Below the pieces are notes generated by a model, which was given only the letters and a program-made list of their open reading frames with translations, was not told where the DNA came from and did not search any database. From assembly GCF_040719265.1 (NCBI RefSeq), contig NZ_JBFDAH010000007.1, positions 1 through 64,000 on the forward strand: a stretch of DNA of 64,000 nt, read 5' to 3'. This DNA is from Aliikangiella maris (GTDB taxonomy: Bacteria > Pseudomonadota > Gammaproteobacteria > Enterobacterales > Kangiellaceae). Made by a program: the position numbers and the translations under genes. This document shows, piece by piece, positions 16,227 through 25,582 of the stretch. The number at the start of each line of letters is the position of its first letter. Within the stretch, counting starts at the first letter, position 1.

Positions 16227-17858
16227 ATGATTCATTTTGCTGAAATTAATACACTTGCCCAAACACTGCCTTTTCATGCCGAACGAACCCCAGAAAAACT
16301 GGCGCTGGTTAGTAAGGATGGTGAGGTAACTTATCAACAACTCAATGAGCTTAGCGGTCGCGCTGCAAATGCATTACTGGCAGAAGGTATTCCATCTGGT
16401 TCAAGAGTTGCTTATCTCGGTAAAGAAAGTCAAGCCTACTTTGAATTAATTTTTGCCTGTGCAAAAACCAAAAATGTTATTGTACCCATTAACTGGCGTT
16501 TAACTTCAGATGAAGTTAAACATATTTTGTCTGATTCCGAATCGGTTATTTTAGTCGTTGATCATGATTTAACTGCTATTATTGATCCAATAAAGTCCGA
16601 ACTAAAACACCTTAATAAAATTTTACTGGCTGATAGCCCACATTCACTTTCTCAAAATTCACCAACACAATCACAGAACAATACCGATTTAGTAGAGACC
16701 ACTAAAGACTACACTTATCAAAATTGGCGTGACAGCGCCAGCGACACTCATATAGAAATTAAAGTAAAAGGTAAAGATGCCGTTGCGCAACTTTACACCA
16801 GTGGAACAACAGGCTTACCCAAAGGCGTGGTACTGCCCCATCAAAGTTATTTTAAAGTGAGAGATGCACTACAGAGTGAATCGTTACATTGGATCGACTG
16901 GCAAGAAGGTGACAACAGTTTAATTGGCATTCCTGGTTTTCATGTAGGTGGATTATGGTGGTCTGCGCAAGGTTTTAATGCGGGAATCACCAATATTTCG
17001 ATTCCGGTTTTTTCATCTCAATTGGCAATCAAACTTATTAAAGACTATCCCATTACCACTATGTGTGTTGTGCCAGCAATGATTCAAATGATCTTGAGTG
17101 AAAAAAATATACAATCCAGTGACTTTCATTCACTTAGAAAAGTGGTTTATGGCGGCTCGCCAATTGGCGAAACATTATTAAGCCGCGGCATCGAAATAAT
17201 GGATTGTGATTTCGCACAAATTTACGGATTAACTGAAACCGGTAATACTGCGGTTTGTCTGCCACCCGAAGCTCATCAAATTGGTTCTGAATTATTAAAA
17301 GCCGCAGGCCGCCCTTATCCTGGTTTTGCATTAAAGATCATTGATAGTAACAATAATATTTTAACCACGGGTGAAGTCGGCGAAGTCTGTATTAAAACGC
17401 CTTCGCATATGTTGGAGTATTGGAAAAATCCCAAGGCGACTTTTGAAACACTGGTAGACGGATGGATTCACACCGGCGATGCCGGTTATTTAAATGCTGC
17501 CGGATACTTATTTATCTGTGATAGAATAAAAGATACAATTATCGTCGCCGGTGAAAATGTATACCCTGCTGAGATAGAAAATGCACTTGGCAAATGTGAC
17601 GGTGTTGTTGAATCAGCAGTCATTGGTATTCCAGACGAGCGTTGGGGTGAAGCCATTTTAGCTTTTATCGTTTTTGATGAGTCGGCAGAACAATCTATTC
17701 GTCAAGTCTGCCTGGCATTACAAAACAAATTAGCCAGCTTTAAAATTCCAACTCAATTTAAAATTGTCGATAAAATCCCACGTAATGCCAGTGGTAAAAT
17801 TTTAAGACGAATTTTACGCGATGAGTTTTGGAAAAATAAAGAACGTATGGTTAACTAA
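16227..17858 (+). CDS. Acyl-CoA/ACP ligase of the AMP-binding superfamily (ScoC/FadD10-like role)
   Basis: A 543-residue class I adenylate-forming enzyme. Visible motifs are the P-loop YTSGTTGLPKG (190-200), QIYGLTETG, the hinge GYLFICDRIKD, AGENVYPAEIE, and the C-terminal PRNASGKILRR with K524 as the adenylation lysine. It activates a carboxylic acid as acyl-AMP and passes it to a thiol. In isonitrile clusters the matching enzyme (ScoC; FadD10 in mycobacteria) loads an unsaturated fatty acid on the ACP and later reloads the isonitrile acid. That role is inferred here because this is the only ligase in a cluster that also holds ScoE-, ScoD- and ScoB-like genes. AGGA lies 6 nt before the ATG. 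Sequence alone does not show whether the acceptor is CoA or ACP. Confidence 0.92.
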   Translation: MIHFAEINTLAQTLPFHAERTPEKLALVSKDGEVTYQQLNELSGRAANALLAEGIPSGSRVAYLGKESQAYFELIFACAKTKNVIVPINWRLTSDEVKHILSDSESVILVVDHDLTAIIDPIKSELKHLNKILLADSPHSLSQNSPTQSQNNTDLVETTKDYTYQNWRDSASDTHIEIKVKGKDAVAQLYTSGTTGLPKGVVLPHQSYFKVRDALQSESLHWIDWQEGDNSLIGIPGFHVGGLWWSAQGFNAGITNISIPVFSSQLAIKLIKDYPITTMCVVPAMIQMILSEKNIQSSDFHSLRKVVYGGSPIGETLLSRGIEIMDCDFAQIYGLTETGNTAVCLPPEAHQIGSELLKAAGRPYPGFALKIIDSNNNILTTGEVGEVCIKTPSHMLEYWKNPKATFETLVDGWIHTGDAGYLNAAGYLFICDRIKDTIIVAGENVYPAEIENALGKCDGVVESAVIGIPDERWGEAILAFIVFDESAEQSIRQVCLALQNKLASFKIPTQFKIVDKIPRNASGKILRRILRDEFWKNKERMVN

Positions 17859-17907
17859 TTTTTTAATTCATTTTAATTACCATTTTATAATCAGTTGTGA
17901 GCGTCTT

Positions 17908-18759
17908 ATGAGAAATACAATCATTAAAATAATTGGCATAGTCATTAAACTGGTGAGTATTTTCTCAACGCAAAAAGCAGTCGACATTACCTTTAAACTA
18001 TTTTGCTTTCCTGCGGGTCGTCCACCGGTCAGACCGCAGGAACAAGCCATTTATGATGCGGCACAATGTGAAGAAATGACCTATAAGGATGACGTTGTAA
18101 AAATTTATCGCTGGGGCGTCGAAAATAACAAACCGGTTTTACTCATTCACGGATGGGAATCGCGCGCCTCACGTTACTACCGTATAGTAGAACGACTCGT
18201 AAAAGAAGGATACAGCCCCATCAGTTTTGATTTACCCGGACACGGCGACTCAGGCAGCAACAGCACGACCATTTTAGAATGTAAAGAAATCTGTCAGTAT
18301 ATTCAAAATAAGTACGGCGATTTCGAAGCGGTTATTGCCCACTCTTTTGGCGTACTCTGCGCTTTTTATGCGGTAAAAAATCAATCAGTCAAAGTGAATA
18401 AAATTGTTGCCATTGGCGGTGTTACCGAATTTAAATACCTGGTTGATGAATTTGGGCGAATGTTTTCATTAGCACCAAAAGTTAAAAACGGATTAATGCA
18501 AGCCGTGGAAAATTTATTTTATCTCGAACAAGATATCTGGCATCAGTTTTCAGCTTATACAACCCCCGAAAAACTTCACCAACCAATTTTAGTGATTCAT
18601 GACGAAGATGATGATGTTGTTTCAGTTGAGCAAGGTTTAAAAATCATGCAATCATACACGGCACAAGCTGAGTTTTATCAAACGAAAGGACTCGGCCATA
18701 AGAAACCTTTATTTAACGATAAAGTTGTTGATCGTGTGGCGGATTTTTTGGCAGCTTAG
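17908..18759 (+). CDS. Alpha/beta hydrolase, probable chain-release thioesterase/esterase
   Basis: A 283-residue alpha/beta-hydrolase. The oxyanion strand reads LLIHGWES, the nucleophile is S146 in AHSFG (the usual GHSxG with Ala first), the acid is among D234-D236 in HDEDDDVV and the base is H264 (GLGHKK). The N-terminal 30 residues are hydrophobic (IIKIIGIVIKLVSIF), suggesting a membrane anchor or amphipathic helix. I use the ATG at 17908; an upstream in-frame ATG at 17821 overlaps the ligase gene and has no ribosome binding site that I can see. It is the last gene of the cluster. As the PKS has no thioesterase domain, product release by this enzyme is a reasonable inference, though a general lipase-like function is possible. 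Confidence 0.85.
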   Translation: MRNTIIKIIGIVIKLVSIFSTQKAVDITFKLFCFPAGRPPVRPQEQAIYDAAQCEEMTYKDDVVKIYRWGVENNKPVLLIHGWESRASRYYRIVERLVKEGYSPISFDLPGHGDSGSNSTTILECKEICQYIQNKYGDFEAVIAHSFGVLCAFYAVKNQSVKVNKIVAIGGVTEFKYLVDEFGRMFSLAPKVKNGLMQAVENLFYLEQDIWHQFSAYTTPEKLHQPILVIHDEDDDVVSVEQGLKIMQSYTAQAEFYQTKGLGHKKPLFNDKVVDRVADFLAA

Positions 18760-19162
18760 GGGGAATCGGCAGATTATACGGTAAAAGCCGATATTCAAAA
18801 TAATGCCTATTGGCATAATTCTTTAATTATTGGTGTAAGAGTTGAACCAACAACTTATCAATTAAGATACGGAAGGATAAAACGCACCAATAAAATACGC
18901 TTTAAACAATAGCAGTCCCATTTTTTCTCTTCTTCTATTTCTTCATAGGTAAGGCGAACCACATCATCATAAGCGCAATAAAAAAATGAATTAAAGCTTT
19001 TCTATCGTTATTTTATTTTCCTAAAACTAAATTTCAATCCATTTATTTAAATCACTGACACGACTAATATTCAACACATCAAAAATAAACACCATTGGCA
19101 CACAAAATGCTAAACAACAATAATTAGCCCAGTTGGCAAACTATTCAATACGGAGCTTAACA
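18760..19162. other. Intergenic region after the biosynthetic cluster
   Basis: About 400 bases without a supportable gene. There is a short inverted repeat near 18775-18805 (6-bp ATCGGC arms) but no T-tract. The minus strand has a start-less open frame, roughly 18850-18990, that could be gene debris; I do not recognise it. No RNA gene was seen. Confidence 0.5.
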
Positions 19163-19765
19163 ATGAAGCATTTAACCCTGCAAAAATCAGAATTTCATTT
19201 TTTGATGATCTCGGCCGCATTAATACCACTGTTCAGTTTTATTGCTGGATTTTTTTTAGCCTCAAACAATTCAACCCAAACAATGCCTAACGCAATAAAA
19301 CCTACTCAAGGCCAACAAGAAAAACTATTTAATATCAGCAGCTTAGAGCCAAAATCAAAAGAAAAGGATATAAGCTCAGTAGAATCGATTGCGCTGACTA
19401 ACCAGCAGGAAATTAAATCGGTAACAAATGTTGAACCAGCGAAAACCGAACAGAAAGCAACTAATGATGTCAGCCAATCACCGCTGTTTGCAGCTGAGCC
19501 AAAGTATATTATTCAAGCCGGTAGATTCTCAAAAATAGATAACGCCAGAAAAATGTCAGCCATACTAACCACCAAAGGTATCAACAACCAAATAATTGAC
19601 GATTCTACCACCTCCCCAACAACCTTTAGAGTCGTTACCGGCACATATCGCTTAAAAGAGACCGCCAGAGTTCAACTCCAAAGACTCCAAAAAGCCCATA
19701 CCATTCGCTTATTTTTAACAACAACGACATTGCCTAAAAAAGCATCACAAATTGCTTTGCTATAA
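19163..19765 (+). CDS. Membrane-anchored SPOR-domain protein
   Basis: The 200-residue protein has one N-terminal transmembrane segment (about residues 12-33), a long polar Lys/Glu/Ser-rich linker (about 40-115) and a C-terminal SPOR domain beginning KYIIQAGRFSKIDNARKM. SPOR domains bind denuded peptidoglycan, usually at the division septum, and this architecture resembles FtsN or DamX-like proteins, but the linker shows no FtsN signature I can name. I start at the ATG at 19163 (CGGAG 8 nt upstream) rather than an in-frame TTG 30 bases earlier. It stands alone between the cluster and a pseudogene. Confidence 0.82.
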   Translation: MKHLTLQKSEFHFLMISAALIPLFSFIAGFFLASNNSTQTMPNAIKPTQGQQEKLFNISSLEPKSKEKDISSVESIALTNQQEIKSVTNVEPAKTEQKATNDVSQSPLFAAEPKYIIQAGRFSKIDNARKMSAILTTKGINNQIIDDSTTSPTTFRVVTGTYRLKETARVQLQRLQKAHTIRLFLTTTTLPKKASQIALL

Positions 19766-19876
19766 TTAAAACCTTGTAAAAATTAAATCTGGTAATTATT
19801 GAAAGTGCAGCGTATGTTAAGTGCGAAAAGAATAACGTCTTAAAATGGCGTCAGATTTAGACTTAAGAGCAGAATA

Positions 19877-20143
19877 ATGAAAGTAACAATCGAAGTATTG
19901 GTAAATGCTCCACTAGAAAAGGTTTGGGATACTTAAACATCAGCAGAGCACATCACTCCCTGGAATTTTACCAACGACGATTGGCATTGCCCGGCAGCAC
20001 ACTCCGATTTACAAGTAGGCGGCAGATTTAGCTACCGAATGGAAGCTGAAAATGAAAATGAAAATGAAAATCAGGTTGAACTACAACAACAAGGCTGGCA
20101 AGCTATTTTAAATAATTTTAAGCGGTATACGGAAAATCGTTAA
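19877..20143 (+). pseudogene. Broken SRPBCC/AHSA1-family gene
   Basis: The frame opens with MKVTIEVLVNAPLEKVWDT, a typical START/AHSA1 N-terminus, then meets a TAA at 19934-19936. Beyond the stop the same frame continues with family sequence (SAEHITPWNFTNDDWHC...LQVGGRFSYRMEA) and ends with GWQAILNNFKRYTEN, a characteristic AHSA1 C-terminus. The middle of the domain, normally about 60 residues, is missing, replaced by four GAAAAT repeats coding Glu-Asn. So both a nonsense mutation and an internal in-frame deletion are present. The product would not be functional. Confidence 0.85.
20048..20071. repeat. GAAAAT hexamer x4 at the deletion junction of the SRPBCC pseudogene
   Basis: Four perfect GAAAAT copies lie exactly where the central part of the SRPBCC domain is missing. 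Slippage or repeat expansion may have accompanied or followed the deletion. Confidence 0.9.
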
Positions 20144-20231
20144 TAAAACGCCATCAGATACAAGACAAGAAAGACAATTTAAATTGTTCCCGGTGATATA
20201 ATTTTAATTTTTAAAAGTGCAAACGCAATAA

Positions 20232-22169
20232 ATGACCCAACTTAAGTATCGCATAGATATTCAAGGATTAAGAGCTGTCGCAGTTATCTTGGTCTTATTA
20301 TCTCATATCAAAATTCCTTTATTTTCTGGAGGATTTATTGGTGTGGATATTTTTTTTGTAATTTCGGGATATTTAATTAGCGGATTACTGTTAAAAGAAT
20401 ATTCAGAGAAAAAGACCATCAATCTTTCTAATTTTTATTTTAGACGTTTAAAACGACTATTACCCGCACTTTTTGCCATGTTAATCGGCACACTACTGAT
20501 TGCATCGATATTATTATCTAGTGTCCAATTAGGAGAGCAGACTAAATCACTAATCTACGCATCAACTTGGACAAGCAATTTATTTTTTACTTTTGCAGAA
20601 AAAAACTATTTTGGTCAACAGCAACAACTTGACCTGTATTTACATACTTGGTCATTAGGTGTTGAAGAACAGTTTTATTTAATATGGCCAATTTTTATCT
20701 TAATCATTGCTTACTTTTATTCTACCAATTTAAAAGCATTTACACTCATTTTACTCATCAGTCTAGTTACTAGCTTTTCGCTTTCGATTTATTGGTTAAA
20801 TCAAGACTCACAGTGGTCCTTCTATCTTATGCCTGCCAGAGTTTGGCAGTTTTCACTCGGGGCCTTGGTATATCTATGGCATTCGATAAAAATTTCATCG
20901 ACAGAGCCGACTTTAAAACTAATTTCTTTTCTGTCAATTGTTGGTTGTATTGTCATTATCAGTTGCTCTATAATACTCGATGACCAAACAGTTTATCCCG
21001 GTTATTGGGCAATTCTACCTTCAATTTCAACTGCATTGATACTCGCTAACCGCACTGAAAATATTTTATATAGACTTTTTGTGTCAAGCCCACTTGTTTG
21101 GATAGGTAACCGTTCTTACTCTTTGTATTTGTGGCATTGGCCACTATTGACAATTTGTTTTTCTCTAGGTTTTACCGGCAAAGATATTATTCCAGCCGTT
21201 ATTCTTACTATTATTTTTGCTGCCATTAGTTACCGTTATATTGAAAAACCTATATGGAAAGGTAACATTTTTAATATGCCTGCCAAATTAGGCGTATCTA
21301 TTTCTATCTTAAGCATTTTAATTTTCACTTACGGTTTGCATAAATACATCGAGTTAGCAGCAAATAATCAGCACCATCAATCAATTCAAATGTTTAGCAA
21401 CGCGAAAGCAGATGTACCCATTATTTATAATCTGCACTGTGACTCATGGTACAAAAGTGCCAAATTAGAACCCTGCATATTTGGCAACCCTACAGCTTCA
21501 AAAACAGTTGTCATATTTGGCGATAGCATAATGGCGCAGTGGTTTTCATTTTTTCTTGCTTATTTCGATAATGAGCAATGGCGAATCATTGTTTTAACGA
21601 AATCATCTTGTCCAATTATCGATATTGAATTCTATTACACTATGATTGGAAAGAATTACACGGTTTGTACCACATGGCGTAACCAAGCCATTGACTATTT
21701 ACAACAAATAAGACCCGAGTTTATTTTCGTCGGTAGTGCTATGTCTTACAGTTTTTCAGAAGAACAGTGGGTTAAGGGCTCTAAAAGTATTTTAACTCAA
21801 CTATCAGAGCTTTCTAAACAAGTTGTTGTTTTTAAAAGCACCCCCAACCTAAGTTTCTATCCAATATCTTGCTTAACTAGACAAGTTGAATCTATTAGTT
21901 ACCGGATTTTTGCAAGTGGTGCAGAATGCCAAGAAAAGATTAATTTGCAGAAGCTAGAGCAGATCACGAATTACATTCAAACGGCTATCAAAGATCTCAA
22001 GAATGTACAACTTTTAGATTTAAATGATATTGTATGTCCGCAAAAAATCTGTCGCGCACGAACGCCTAACGGAGAAATCGTATTTCGAGACAACCAACAT
22101 ATTACCAATTCATTTGTAGAGTCCCAATTTGATTTAATTGTAAAAGAAATAGATAAAATTGTCCGGTAA
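20232..22169 (+). CDS. OafA/YrhL-type membrane acyltransferase (acyltransferase 3 plus SGNH)
   Basis: A 645-residue inner-membrane protein with two parts. Residues about 1-370 form a multi-pass acyltransferase-3 domain: the start YRIDIQGLRAVAV, the conserved LSH, the GVDIFFVISGYLI segment and the HTWSLGVEEQFYL motif are all clear. The C-terminal part, from about residue 400, is a periplasmic SGNH domain with GDSIMAQW (nucleophile Ser) and the DNQH block near the end. Such proteins O-acetylate surface polysaccharides, LPS or peptidoglycan, taking acetyl-CoA from the cytoplasm. Its substrate could be the glycan made by the locus at 28584-40798, but that is inference. No strong ribosome binding site precedes the ATG. 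The length is normal for the fused family. Confidence 0.93.
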   Translation: MTQLKYRIDIQGLRAVAVILVLLSHIKIPLFSGGFIGVDIFFVISGYLISGLLLKEYSEKKTINLSNFYFRRLKRLLPALFAMLIGTLLIASILLSSVQLGEQTKSLIYASTWTSNLFFTFAEKNYFGQQQQLDLYLHTWSLGVEEQFYLIWPIFILIIAYFYSTNLKAFTLILLISLVTSFSLSIYWLNQDSQWSFYLMPARVWQFSLGALVYLWHSIKISSTEPTLKLISFLSIVGCIVIISCSIILDDQTVYPGYWAILPSISTALILANRTENILYRLFVSSPLVWIGNRSYSLYLWHWPLLTICFSLGFTGKDIIPAVILTIIFAAISYRYIEKPIWKGNIFNMPAKLGVSISILSILIFTYGLHKYIELAANNQHHQSIQMFSNAKADVPIIYNLHCDSWYKSAKLEPCIFGNPTASKTVVIFGDSIMAQWFSFFLAYFDNEQWRIIVLTKSSCPIIDIEFYYTMIGKNYTVCTTWRNQAIDYLQQIRPEFIFVGSAMSYSFSEEQWVKGSKSILTQLSELSKQVVVFKSTPNLSFYPISCLTRQVESISYRIFASGAECQEKINLQKLEQITNYIQTAIKDLKNVQLLDLNDIVCPQKICRARTPNGEIVFRDNQHITNSFVESQFDLIVKEIDKIVR

Positions 22170-22368
22170 AAACTTCTCTATATTTATGATTGAATATTAA
22201 GTTCATCATAATTATTACCAAAATGAGACCAAGTTAGCCTTTCAAAATAATATTGTTTGAGATATTGATAACTTATGCTATTAAGTTTTCTAGTATCGTT
22301 TATATAAATATAAAACTCATATATGATTGAGTAGAAACAAAAATCTAACCTTAGGATATCAATATCTT

Positions 22369-25300
22369 ATGCAGGCATCAGCATCACGATTAAAAATTAT
22401 ACTTTTCTCAATTTTCGCTCTTTCTGGTTTTTCCGGTTTAATCTACGAGTCAATCTGGACTCATTATATCAAGCTGATTTTAGGTCATGCAGCCTATTCT
22501 CAAACTTTAGTGCTTTCTATTTTTATGGGTGGAATGGCGATTGGTGCAGCATTAACTGGCAGGCATAAAGATAAACCGCTAAAAACGCCATTAAAATATT
22601 ACGCGCTAATTGAGGGAGTCATCGCTATTTTCGCTTTTGCTTTTCACAGTGTTTTTGTGGCCAGTGAATCATTGCTGCATGAAACACTCATTCCTGCACT
22701 CGACTCGGTTATTTTAATTGAAACAGTTCGCTGGGGATTAGCAGCATTACTCATCTTACCGCAATCTATTTTACTAGGCACAACATTTCCGCTCATTGGC
22801 ACTGCTGTCATTCGACTAGACGAAAAACATTCTGGCTCAACATTGGGTATGCTGTATTTCACCAACAGTATTGGTGCAGCAATGGGAGTGTTAGTCAGTG
22901 GTTTTGTATTAATAGGTTTAGTTGGTTTGCCTGGTACCATTATGACAGCTGGAATTATTAATATTTTTATTGCTATTGTTGTATGGGGGCTAAGTAAATC
23001 GGAAAGAACACCCGAAGATATCCTAGCCAATAATCTAACTACGCTCGAATCAGAGCCGGTTAATCCTCAAAAGGATTTTTCACCCAATTGGCTATTCGCC
23101 ATTGCATTACTCACTGGACTGGCATCATTTCTCTATGAAATTGGCTGGATTAGAATGTTAAGCCTAGTGCTTGGCTCGTCAATGCAAGCATTTGAACTGA
23201 TGTTATCAGCATTTATTACCGGTCTCGCCTTTGGCGGATTGTGGATACGCAAACGCATACAATCAACCACCAACCCTGCATTTTTTCTTGGCAAAATTCA
23301 GATCATTATGGGGCTTTGTGCAGTCGCTACCCTCCCTCTCTATACCCATATGTTCGACTTTATGGGCTTTATGGTCAACAGCCTGAATAAAAATGAAGGT
23401 GGTTATTTACTCTTTAATTTAAGTAGCCACTTAATATCAATGCTAATCATGCTACCCGCTACATTTATGGCAGGGATGACACTCCCATTAATCACTTTTA
23501 CGCTACTCAAATGGAAACAAGGTGAAGCCAGCATAGGAAGAGTGTATGCATTTAATACAGTCGGCGCCATTATTGGGACATTAATTGCGGTTCATTTACT
23601 GATGCCCTTAATCGGCACAAAGGGGCTTATCGTTACCGGCGCACTGGTCGATATTGGGCTCGGCTTATTTTTAGTCTTTAAATTCATTGAAAATAAACCT
23701 CGCTTAAAGGTACAAATTTATTCTGTAGCATCAATTATTGCATTTTTGACTATCTCGGTGGTGATTGAGTTTGATCAATTGAAAATGGCTTCAGGGGTTT
23801 ATAGGCATGGACGAGCAGACAGCGTCGAATCGACTCGTACAATTTTTTATAAGGATGGTAAGACCGCAACGATTTCAGTAAATGAATTTAAAAGTGGAAG
23901 TAAATCCATTTCGACAAATGGTAAGCCAGATGCCATGATTAGAGCAAACACACAAGAGCATTCTCTAGACGAAGCCACCATGATTTTAGCAGCAGCTTTG
24001 CCACTATCATTACATCCAGAAGCAACAAGCTTTGCCAATATTGGGATGGGCTCGGGATTAACATCGCATACACTCATGACTTCTGGAAGACCGATTACCC
24101 TTGACACCATCGAGATTGAATCGGCTATGGTTGAGGGCGTTTCTTATTTTGGTGAGTCAACCGAAAAATCCTACACAGACTCGCGCAGTAAAATATACAT
24201 TGACGATGCTAAATCTTTTTTCTCCCGGAATAAAAAACAATATGATGTGATTATTTCAGAACCATCTAACCCTTGGGTATCAGGTGTTGCCGGTCTATTT
24301 TCTGAAGAGTTTTATTATCATATCAACCGATACTTGGCCAATGATGGCGTTTTAGTACAATGGCTTCAATTGTATGAAACCAATATAAGTTTATTTGCCT
24401 CTGTCTTTAAAGCACTCGATAAAAACTTTAAAGATTATGCTATCTACACAAGTAATTTTGGCGATATTATTATTATTGCCTCAAACGGCCGCAGTACTCT
24501 TCAGCTAGATAGCCAATTATTTGATGACCCCAGTTTAAGCAATCAATTAAAAAGAGTGAAAATAAACAATCGAGATGATTTACAAGCCACTCTAATTGGC
24601 AACAAACAACAATTTCAACCTTATTTCAACTCGATTAAATCACCGACTAACTCTGATTATTTTCCCTATCTGAGTTTAAATGCCCCCAAAGCAAGATACC
24701 TAAGAGAAAATATTTTTGATATAACAGCACTACTCAGTTCACCGTTTCCACCTTCCATGCGAACACCTTATTTCACTAATAAATTAAGCAAAGAAGCAAT
24801 TGGTTCCGAAAACATAACGAGTATTTTACAAAGCAATGCTAGAGAGATTGCACGTGTATTTAATTTTTCTTTAAGCACTGAATTAAATCAAACAAATCTG
24901 AATAATAAATTATCGGCTAGTGCATTATTAATATCACAATTTACCTCTCAATGTCATAAGTCGACTGAAATAGATAATGTTATTGATGATAACCTACACT
25001 ATCTAGCACTACATTTAATTCCCTTCAGAGGAAATCAAGAAGTGAACCAGTTTTGGGATAAACTTGTTAATTCAAATTGCATTGAATATTGGCCAGAACA
25101 TTTAAAATTATGGGTCAATCTTTATTTTTCAGTCGCTTATAACAAACACAAAGAAATAATAAAGTATGCCAAAATAATTATTAATAGTCATCCACCTAAA
25201 AGTCGAAATAAAGCTTGGTTTCTATTAGGCGCGGCACTGAATAGTTTTATTTTATTAGAAAAAACGGCCGACGCTCGAGAGTTTAGAGATAGCGTTTTTA

Positions 25301-25374
25301 AGCAAATAAAACTACCCAATAATTCAAAATACCCTTTGTACTTAGAGATACTTCTCTTTCAAATAAACGAATAA
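22369..25374 (+). CDS. Membrane-fused spermidine-synthase-like protein
   Basis: About 1001 residues. The N-terminal part (to about 470) is a multi-pass membrane region made of two related halves; each begins alike (SGFSGLIYESIWTHYIKL and TGLASFLYEIGWIRMLSL). Next comes a spermidine-synthase-like Rossmann domain with IGMGSGLT, an acidic EIES strand end, DDAKSFF and YDVIISEPSNPWVSG. The last 200 residues are unrecognised, possibly helical repeats. Proteins of this MFS/spermidine-synthase fusion type are common in bacteria but have no settled reaction; aminopropyl transfer is not shown. The start is uncertain: I prefer the ATG at 22369 over a TTG at 22327. A strong terminator follows. Confidence 0.85.
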   Translation: MQASASRLKIILFSIFALSGFSGLIYESIWTHYIKLILGHAAYSQTLVLSIFMGGMAIGAALTGRHKDKPLKTPLKYYALIEGVIAIFAFAFHSVFVASESLLHETLIPALDSVILIETVRWGLAALLILPQSILLGTTFPLIGTAVIRLDEKHSGSTLGMLYFTNSIGAAMGVLVSGFVLIGLVGLPGTIMTAGIINIFIAIVVWGLSKSERTPEDILANNLTTLESEPVNPQKDFSPNWLFAIALLTGLASFLYEIGWIRMLSLVLGSSMQAFELMLSAFITGLAFGGLWIRKRIQSTTNPAFFLGKIQIIMGLCAVATLPLYTHMFDFMGFMVNSLNKNEGGYLLFNLSSHLISMLIMLPATFMAGMTLPLITFTLLKWKQGEASIGRVYAFNTVGAIIGTLIAVHLLMPLIGTKGLIVTGALVDIGLGLFLVFKFIENKPRLKVQIYSVASIIAFLTISVVIEFDQLKMASGVYRHGRADSVESTRTIFYKDGKTATISVNEFKSGSKSISTNGKPDAMIRANTQEHSLDEATMILAAALPLSLHPEATSFANIGMGSGLTSHTLMTSGRPITLDTIEIESAMVEGVSYFGESTEKSYTDSRSKIYIDDAKSFFSRNKKQYDVIISEPSNPWVSGVAGLFSEEFYYHINRYLANDGVLVQWLQLYETNISLFASVFKALDKNFKDYAIYTSNFGDIIIIASNGRSTLQLDSQLFDDPSLSNQLKRVKINNRDDLQATLIGNKQQFQPYFNSIKSPTNSDYFPYLSLNAPKARYLRENIFDITALLSSPFPPSMRTPYFTNKLSKEAIGSENITSILQSNAREIARVFNFSLSTELNQTNLNNKLSASALLISQFTSQCHKSTEIDNVIDDNLHYLALHLIPFRGNQEVNQFWDKLVNSNCIEYWPEHLKLWVNLYFSVAYNKHKEIIKYAKIIINSHPPKSRNKAWFLLGAALNSFILLEKTADAREFRDSVFKQIKLPNNSKYPLYLEILLFQINE

Positions 25375-25401
25375 AATGAGCAAATAAAACATTTCAAAAA
25401 G

Positions 25402-25431
25402 TGTCACTCCCATTGAGAAGTGACATTTTTT
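25402..25431 (+). terminator. Rho-independent terminator after the spermidine-synthase-like gene
   Basis: A 7-bp stem TGTCACT/AGTGACA (25402-25408 with 25419-25425), 10-nt loop, then six T residues. It isolates the pilin genes from upstream transcription. Confidence 0.85.
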
Positions 25432-25582
25432 GTCACCCTAGAAATATAATAAATTTTGTAGGGCTACATTAAACAACCCAAAGAAAAAACAACTCATTTT
25501 AACCAATTGATTTTATTAGTTTTTAATCTAAATGGGTAAAACCGTTAATTGCTAAAATATATTTTCTCCCTCTTATTTTTTT

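Noticed and set aside
18850..18990. Start-less minus-strand open frame after the cluster, possibly a gene remnant
   Set aside because: No start codon, no recognisable family and flanking stops; too little to call a pseudogene.
22644..23030. 128-codon antisense frame inside the membrane/spermidine-synthase gene
   Set aside because: Mirror of a transmembrane coding region; no ribosome binding site and the plus-strand frame carries the conserved motifs.
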